Assembly: GCA_015491615.1 (NCBI GenBank)
Contig: WFVN01000138.1
Span: 1-32,738 of the forward strand
Direction of reading: 5' to 3'
Length of the DNA stretch: 32,738 nucleotides
From: Gammaproteobacteria bacterium
GTDB lineage: Bacteria > Pseudomonadota > Gammaproteobacteria > S012-40
Part shown: in pieces, positions 27,622-32,738 of the stretch
Numbering within the stretch: position 1 is the first letter of the stretch
How the letters are laid out: each line of letters opens with the position of its first letter
Notes under the pieces: model-generated
Seen by the model: the letters and a program-made list of their open reading frames with translations, nothing else
Databases searched by the model: none
Told to the model about the DNA's origin: nothing
Translations under genes and position numbers: made by a program

Positions 27622-28674
27622 TCACGGGCAAACGTCGGTCACCCCATCGGCACCCACGCCCGTGGGGCTGGGATTGCCATCCGTGCCCACCAAGCAGGGA
27701 TTGGGACCGAAGTTGCCGTCCCAGTTCCAGGGTCCGGCCTGGAACAGACTGAAGTAGGCGATGGGATTGGGCGTCTGGGGCGAGCCGACCACCTCGTAAG
27801 CCTGGTAGCCGAACATGCTGCCCATCATGCCGCCGGTCATACCGCCGCCACCACCCGTACCACCGGTACCAACGGTGGAAGTCAAGTCGATGGACTGACC
27901 GATCCAGGTGGCCTTGATGTTGTCACCCGGATTGTAGGTGAGGGAGTCCCCCGTGGGCAGGCTGGCGGTACCGGAAGCGTTCATCCGGGTACCGGCGAGC
28001 TGACGCAGGGTGAACACCTGCAGATCGGTGGGGGCACCCACCGCGCCTTGCTGCAGACCCACCACCTGGTCCAACTCCATGGTGAAGCCGTCGGGCTGGC
28101 CGTCTCCGTCGCTGTCGACGTCCGCGGCATAGAAGAAGTTGCTCACGAAGTCATCGGCATAGCCGGCGCCACCGGCATTCTCCAGAATTTGGTCGATGAC
28201 GATGGTGTCGGCATTGGGATCCAGCCCCCAACCGGTGGCGAGGCTGGTGTTGGCAGCGAACACGGTGCCGTCGGGCGTGGTCTGGTTGATGGTCTGCTTA
28301 CCGATGATGCCCTGCGGGTTGGCGCCGCCGCCACCACCGAAGTTGACGGTCATAAGAACCACCGTCTCGTCGGCGAAGCTGGGCGCCGTGAGGGTGGGGT
28401 CGACCGTGGCATTCTGGTCGGTGACGATGGTGCGGATGTAGGCATCGGTGGCACCCGCCTGCTGCATGCTCAATTGCAGGAAGCCGTTACCCTCGGCGAT
28501 GACGCCGCAGGTCCACCCCGCCGGACAGTTGTAGCTGATGGCCCCGTTATTGGCGGTCCACTGATCGAAGGTCTTGACCTCGATGGGGACTGCGGCGGAA
28601 CTCGCCCCGGCATACATCGCCGCCAACGCCCCCGCGAGCGCAGTCATTTTGATGAACTCCTTCCCCGTACGCAT
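27622..28674 (-). CDS. Secreted hypothetical protein with Asp-rich calcium-type loop and Gly/Met-rich segment
   Basis: Start MRTGKEFIKMTALAGALAAMYAGASSAA with strong SD GAGGAGG; DVDSDGDGQPDGF; TGGTGGGGGMTGGMMGSMFGY; no family recognised. Confidence 0.8.
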   Translation of the reverse strand: MRTGKEFIKMTALAGALAAMYAGASSAAVPIEVKTFDQWTANNGAISYNCPAGWTCGVIAEGNGFLQLSMQQAGATDAYIRTIVTDQNATVDPTLTAPSFADETVVLMTVNFGGGGGANPQGIIGKQTINQTTPDGTVFAANTSLATGWGLDPNADTIVIDQILENAGGAGYADDFVSNFFYAADVDSDGDGQPDGFTMELDQVVGLQQGAVGAPTDLQVFTLRQLAGTRMNASGTASLPTGDSLTYNPGDNIKATWIGQSIDLTSTVGTGGTGGGGGMTGGMMGSMFGYQAYEVVGSPQTPNPIAYFSLFQAGPWNWDGNFGPNPCLVGTDGNPSPTGVGADGVTDVCP

Positions 28675-28713
28675 AGCAACCTCCTCGTTCTTGGTTGGCT
28701 TTCGGTTGACCCA

Positions 28714-28734
28714 TCCCGCCATCCTTTGGCGGGA
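28714..28734 (-). promoter_or_regulatory. 5' UTR hairpin with AAGGA loop
   Basis: TCCCGCCA-TCCTT-TGGCGGGA, perfect 8-bp stem; on the minus-strand RNA the loop reads AAGGA; 40 nt upstream of the ATG at 28674. Confidence 0.6.
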
Positions 28735-28752
28735 CCTTGGAACGAACTGCAC

Positions 28753-28767
28753 GTCCTGTTCCAGGAC
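28753..28767 (-). promoter_or_regulatory. Short perfect hairpin in the same leader
   Basis: GTCCTG-TTC-CAGGAC, 6-bp stem, 3-nt loop. Confidence 0.45.
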
Positions 28768-28806
28768 CAACGCCCCTTCCTGGAGCGCTGCGCAGTCTTA
28801 CCTCTC

Positions 28807-28835
28807 AAGCTAGCAATGACCTCGTTCGAAGTCAA
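28807..28835 (-). promoter_or_regulatory. Candidate sigma70-type promoter of the secreted protein gene
   Basis: Minus strand TTGACT (28830-28835), 17-nt spacer, TAGCTT (28807-28812); -10 is weak. Confidence 0.4.
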
Positions 28836-28888
28836 GTTTTTGGCTGCCTTATTCTCCATGGAGTTTTCCGTTTTCAGGCACCAAAAAC
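28836..28888. repeat. Inverted repeat with internal palindrome, possible operator
   Basis: GTTTTTGGCTGCCT (28836-28849) / AGGCACCAAAAAC (28876-28888), one-nt imperfection; internal perfect palindrome CTCCATGGAG (28854-28863). Confidence 0.7.
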
Positions 28889-28932
28889 ACAAGCTTTTGA
28901 TTGAAAGATGTTTTTGCACCTCCTGAACGAGT

Positions 28933-29568
28933 CTAGCGGTTCAAATAGCCGTAGAACACGCGGTTGAGGTAGCGCAAGTTCCTTTGCCCGCGGCCCACGT
29001 CCAGGCGTGTCGCCGAGGCGTAGTCCAGGGTGAGCCAGCGATAGCGCGCCAGGGGCAGGCCCAGGGTACGCGCCAGATACACCCGCAGCGGGCCCACGTG
29101 ACTCACCACGGCGATGCGCTCGCCCGGATGGCGCGCGAGGATGGCCTCGATGGCCGGGCACACCCGTTCGGCCAGTTGGTGGACAGTCTCGCCATCCGCC
29201 GGGGCGTAGCCGGCCTGGTCGGCCTTCCAGGCGCGGAATCCGTCGGGGTCGCCAGCCTGGATCTGGTCGAAGGTGAGCCCTTCCCAGACACCGAAGCGGC
29301 GCTCCACCAGTTCCGGCACCAGGATCACCTCGCAGCCGGCGGTAGCGGCCACGGCCTCGGCGGTCTGCCGCGCCCGGGCCACCGGGCTGGCATAGACCGC
29401 CGCCAGCCCTTCGCCGGCCAGTCCCTGCGCCAGGGCCTCGGCCTGCCTGCGGCCGTTTTCGTTGAGGGGCGGATCTTCCCGCTCGTCGCAGTAGATGCGG
29501 TCGAGAGGAAAGTCCGTCTCTCCGTGACGGCACAGGTACAGGTCGGTGCTCGGTTCCTTTTCTCTCAT
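28933..29568 (-). CDS. Histidine phosphatase (phosphoglycerate mutase-like) family protein
   Basis: LYLCRHGETDF (RHG motif), PPLNENGRRQAEALAQGLAGEGLAAVYASPVARARQTAEAVA, ELVERRFGVWEGLTF, IAVVSHVGPLRVYLART. Confidence 0.92.
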   Translation of the reverse strand: MREKEPSTDLYLCRHGETDFPLDRIYCDEREDPPLNENGRRQAEALAQGLAGEGLAAVYASPVARARQTAEAVAATAGCEVILVPELVERRFGVWEGLTFDQIQAGDPDGFRAWKADQAGYAPADGETVHQLAERVCPAIEAILARHPGERIAVVSHVGPLRVYLARTLGLPLARYRWLTLDYASATRLDVGRGQRNLRYLNRVFYGYLNR

Positions 29569-29643
29569 CGCGGTCCTCTCGTCCTCCCACGGGCCATCCC
29601 GGAGGAGGCTTCGCTTTGGCTATCGGCCAATTACATCACAGTT

Positions 29644-30327
29644 TTAGGGTTTTGTGGCGTGCCAACTCTCGGGAAGAATGAAGGCCCGGATGCGCGTGGC
29701 ATCGGGGCTGAGACCCAGCGCCTCGGCGAGGGCGGCGAAGGGGGCCGTATCGCCCTGGACGAGGGAGTGGCTGGCGATCTCGCGCCACCAGGCGACACCG
29801 GCGCACAGGGCCTGCAGGCGCCGCAGGTAGGCTTCGGCCCAGTCCCGCCATTGGGCTTCGCTGAGGCCGTGCTGGGCCATGAAGGGAGTGCGCTGGCAGG
29901 AGCGGATGACATCGTCCACGGGGCGTTCGACGATCACCCAGCGGGCCTGCGGGAAGGCCTGCGCCCACAGGGGCCACAGGAGGGTGAGCTTGGCGTCCTT
30001 GAACAGCCAGGGACGGCTGCCATCGTAGCCTTCGTCCCGCAGGATGCAGTGGACGGTCTCGCGCAGGTTGTCCACCGGCAGGAGTTCGTCGGGGGCAGGC
30101 AGGCGGCGCACGCCCAAGGGGTCCATGCCGAGGGCCCGGAGAATGCCTTTGTCGACCCCTTCGCGCAGGGCGACGTTCTCGAAAAAGCCGCGGGGATTGG
30201 GGGGGCCGCCGGGGACGGTACGACCCACCCAGGCGCCGCTCTCGGCCAACAGACCGGCCACCAGAGAAGTGCCCGAACGGGGCAGGCCGGTGACGAGGAT
30301 GGGACGGTCCCAGTGGTCGGACGTCAT
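29644..30327 (-). CDS. Sulfotransferase family protein
   Basis: PILVTGLPRSGTSLVAGLLAESGAWVG (5'-PSB-type P-loop), WLFKDAKLTLLWPLWAQAFPQARWVIVERPVDDVIRSC. Confidence 0.87.
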   Translation of the reverse strand: MTSDHWDRPILVTGLPRSGTSLVAGLLAESGAWVGRTVPGGPPNPRGFFENVALREGVDKGILRALGMDPLGVRRLPAPDELLPVDNLRETVHCILRDEGYDGSRPWLFKDAKLTLLWPLWAQAFPQARWVIVERPVDDVIRSCQRTPFMAQHGLSEAQWRDWAEAYLRRLQALCAGVAWWREIASHSLVQGDTAPFAALAEALGLSPDATRIRAFILPESWHATKP

Positions 30328-31397
30328 TCGCGGTGCACGGCGTTGAGGATGGCGGTGACCACGTCTTCGGGTTCCACGCCGGGAATCTGTAGCCCCAGTT
30401 CCCGGTAGGCGCGGGCCACCGCGGCGAGCAGAGGCTCACGTTCCAGGGGCAAGCCGCGCAGGCGCTCGTCGAGGCGCAGGACGCCGTTCTCCGGCCAGCA
30501 GGTGAAGTCGCCGCTCACCAGGAGGTCGGCGATGCGACCGTCCTTGACCAGGAGCTGCACCCGCAGGAGCCCGCCGGGGGCCTTGTGGGCGGCCTCGGTG
30601 AGGTGGGTGTCGGCGGCAATCTTGACCCCCATCTCGACGAATTTGCGTCCCATTTGATAGGTCCATTCGGGGTCGGCCAGTTCCCGTTCCGCCCGTTCGA
30701 TGGCGGCCAGTTCGTGCTCGCCGGGTTCGTCCAGGACCGGCTCGACCCCGAGGACGGCGGCCACCTGGCACAGGAACTCCGCCTGCACCGCCGCGCGCGG
30801 GGGGGCTTCCCCCAGTTCCTTGCGCAGGGTGGTCATGTAGTCGTCCAGGCCCTGACGGAGCTTGTCGCGGAATTTCTCCGAGGGCACGCGCAGGCAGCGG
30901 GCCATGGTCTCGGTGTCGAAGTCGAACAGGAAGCTGCCCACCATGACCACCGCCTCGCCGATGTGGGCGGCGCCGGTGCCGCCGATCTTGCGCCCGTGCA
31001 CATGGATGTCGTTGATAGGGCGGAAGCGTGCGTCCACCCCCAAGGCCTGGTAGGTGCGTGCCACCGGCTCGATGAAGCGGGGGTAGATCTCCAGCACCTG
31101 TCCGGGCACCAAGTGACGGGGGAAGATGAAGTGGAAGAAGAGCTGGTTGCTGTCGAGGAGGACGGCGCCGCCTCCCACGTGGCGGCGGATCACCGGCAGG
31201 CCGTGTTGCCGACACCAGGCCTCGTCCACTTCCAGGGCGATCTCCTGGTGCAGGCCCACGCAGACGTAAGGGGCGTCGGGGGAGACGAGAGTGAGCACGG
31301 GGTCGTCGTCCCGCCCCAACGCCTCGGCCACGCCGTGATAGACGGCCTGGGAGCGCAGGGGCGAGACGGTACCGAAGTCGAGGACGCGCAGGCGCAT
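30324..31397 (-). CDS. Lipoate-protein ligase / BPL_LplA_LipB family protein with C-terminal accessory domain
   Basis: PYVCVGLHQEIALEVDEAWCRQHGLPVIRRHVGGGAVLLDSNQLFFHFIFPRH (RRxxGGGAV), NDIHVHGRKIGGTGAAHIG; 4-nt overlap with sulfotransferase. Confidence 0.87.
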   Translation of the reverse strand: MRLRVLDFGTVSPLRSQAVYHGVAEALGRDDDPVLTLVSPDAPYVCVGLHQEIALEVDEAWCRQHGLPVIRRHVGGGAVLLDSNQLFFHFIFPRHLVPGQVLEIYPRFIEPVARTYQALGVDARFRPINDIHVHGRKIGGTGAAHIGEAVVMVGSFLFDFDTETMARCLRVPSEKFRDKLRQGLDDYMTTLRKELGEAPPRAAVQAEFLCQVAAVLGVEPVLDEPGEHELAAIERAERELADPEWTYQMGRKFVEMGVKIAADTHLTEAAHKAPGGLLRVQLLVKDGRIADLLVSGDFTCWPENGVLRLDERLRGLPLEREPLLAAVARAYRELGLQIPGVEPEDVVTAILNAVHRE

Positions 31398-32624
31398 TCA
31401 GACGATTCCCGGGATGAAGCGGTAGCGGACGCGGCGCATGTACCAGCGGTATTCGGGATACTGGCGCAGGTGGCGTTCCTCGGTCAAACAGCGGGCCACG
31501 TAGAGCGCGCTCCAGCCGAGCATGCCGAACAGCCAGGGCCAGGACCAGAAGGCGCCGTACACCCCCGCCTGGAGCCACCAGAAAGTGAGTTTGCAGGTGG
31601 TGGCGGGGTGGCGTACGAGGCCGTAGGGGCCGCGCCATTGGAGGCGCTTGAAGGTGATGTTGGCGCCGGAGGGCCCAAGGGAGAGGTCGCTGTAAATGAG
31701 GGCGGCGAGGAGTGCAGTGAGCACCACCTGGAAGGCGAGAACGGCGCCGGCGTCGGGAAGCAGGAGGGTCTGTGGGGCGGCGGTGCCCACGTTGGGGCCG
31801 AAGGGGAAGATGAGGCCGGTGACCTGGTTCATGGGCGCGTAGCAGGCCAGACACACCAACCAGCCGGAGAGGGTGGTGTCGATGGAGCGGCTGCGGTTTT
31901 CCATCCAGCGGGATTCCAGGCCGTAGGCGGCGGAGGCGGCGATGGCGTCGGCCGCCCACAGGAGGCTGGAGAGCCAGGCCAGGGCAACCAGATCGAAGCC
32001 ACCGCCCCACTGCCCCGCCAGGCGTACCGCCTGGTCCAGGTTGACCCCCACCTGTCCCACCATGACGGGGATGAAGTAGGCACGCGAGAGGAGGTTCAAC
32101 AGGACCTTGCGGTTGCCCCAATTGCGCCAGGCGCGCCGGCGCAGGCGATACCCGGGCCACAGGCTGCGCAGCAGTTGCCACAGGCGCACGGCGGGGTCGT
32201 GATAGTCCTCCACCGGGCTGGCGCGCAGACGCAGGGTGAGGAGGAAATAGGGCAGGCCCAAGGGCAGGTAGAGATCCCACAGGGCCCGCAGGAAGGCGGT
32301 GGTGTGTTCCAGCCCCCGGTAGTAGGGGTGGTGGGCGAAGAAGGCCCGGGCCAGCCACAGGAGGGCGCCCCAGATCAGGTAACGCGCGAGGGCGCGCGGG
32401 AGCAGGTGCGACCAGGGCCGGGCGTCGATCCGGTAGTGGCCGAGTCCCCGCCCCTGGCGCCAGGCGTTCATGATCCCCCAGAGGGCGGCGAGGATCAGGG
32501 GCGGCCAGTGGAAGTGTTCGCCGATGCCGCCTTGCCGTGCCGCCCAGAGATAGGCCCCCGTCACCACGGCGAGGGCGGCGGCGACGTAGGCGTGCGGCGA
32601 GAGGTTGAAACTGCGCGGATCCAC
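31398..32624 (-). CDS. Polytopic membrane protein, isoprenylcysteine carboxyl methyltransferase (ICMT/PEMT)-like C-terminus
   Basis: 408 aa, multiple hydrophobic segments; C-term RGPYGLVRHPATTCKLTFWWLQAG...EERHLRQYPEYRWYMRRVRYRFIPGIV resembles ICMT-type RHP...E..L motif. Confidence 0.7.
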   Translation of the reverse strand: MDPRSFNLSPHAYVAAALAVVTGAYLWAARQGGIGEHFHWPPLILAALWGIMNAWRQGRGLGHYRIDARPWSHLLPRALARYLIWGALLWLARAFFAHHPYYRGLEHTTAFLRALWDLYLPLGLPYFLLTLRLRASPVEDYHDPAVRLWQLLRSLWPGYRLRRRAWRNWGNRKVLLNLLSRAYFIPVMVGQVGVNLDQAVRLAGQWGGGFDLVALAWLSSLLWAADAIAASAAYGLESRWMENRSRSIDTTLSGWLVCLACYAPMNQVTGLIFPFGPNVGTAAPQTLLLPDAGAVLAFQVVLTALLAALIYSDLSLGPSGANITFKRLQWRGPYGLVRHPATTCKLTFWWLQAGVYGAFWSWPWLFGMLGWSALYVARCLTEERHLRQYPEYRWYMRRVRYRFIPGIV

Positions 32625-32709
32625 GGAGAGCGCAGGGGCAAGATCCGGGCCGGAAGTGCGAACGAAGAGCCTCGATCGGGTGACTCAGGCACAGGAGGGG
32701 TCTCGCCCC

Positions 32710-32738
32710 ATGGTAACGGTCACGGACGACGTAGGGCC
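32710..32738 (+). CDS. Possible 5' end of a plus-strand CDS running off the window
   Basis: AGGAGGGG (32693-32700), 9 nt, then ATG GTA ACG GTC ACG GAC GAC GTA GGG; too short to identify. Confidence 0.3.

Noticed and set aside
28984-30408. 474-aa plus-strand ORF opposite the phosphatase and sulfotransferase genes
   Set aside because: Spans two antisense genes and their intergenic region; shadow ORF.
30436-32358. 640-aa minus-strand ORF across the lipoate ligase and membrane protein genes
   Set aside because: Arg/Pro/Gly-rich frame-shifted shadow of two well-supported genes.
1-32738. CRISPR arrays, rRNA or intact prophage/transposon
   Set aside because: No regularly spaced direct repeats, no rRNA motifs, no transposase, integrase or phage structural ORFs recognised. 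tRNAs were not scanned computationally.

Overview
This 32.7 kb window is high-GC chromosomal DNA with proteobacterial-style gene content, probably gammaproteobacterial by gene content (inference). I read about 27 protein-coding genes and found no rRNA, CRISPR array or intact mobile element. Housekeeping part (1-14.2 kb): NAD(P)-binding epimerase family gene (partial), slt lytic transglycosylase, aldehyde dehydrogenase, HDOD protein, a small overlapping secreted protein, pstC-pstA-pstB-phoU with a good Pho box, a cupin gene, and divergent speA/speE. A lower-GC serine hydrolase lipoprotein gene follows (14.5-16.0 kb). The most interesting part is 16.3-28.9 kb. It is a redox and envelope cluster with 13 CXXCH motifs in four proteins: a six-domain tandem cytochrome c, a pentaheme doubled-CXXCH cytochrome, a monoheme cytochrome c, and a membrane GGDEF-EAL protein with one CXXCH in its periplasmic sensor. 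These sit beside an NHL-propeller lipoprotein, two tandem Reg_prop propeller proteins without signalling domains, a LolA-like protein, an O-methyltransferase and a secreted Gly-rich protein with an Asp-rich calcium-type loop and a structured leader. The right end has a histidine phosphatase and a tight three-gene operon (ICMT-like membrane protein, lipoate-protein ligase family protein, sulfotransferase). All family calls come from reading translated motifs; no database search was possible.
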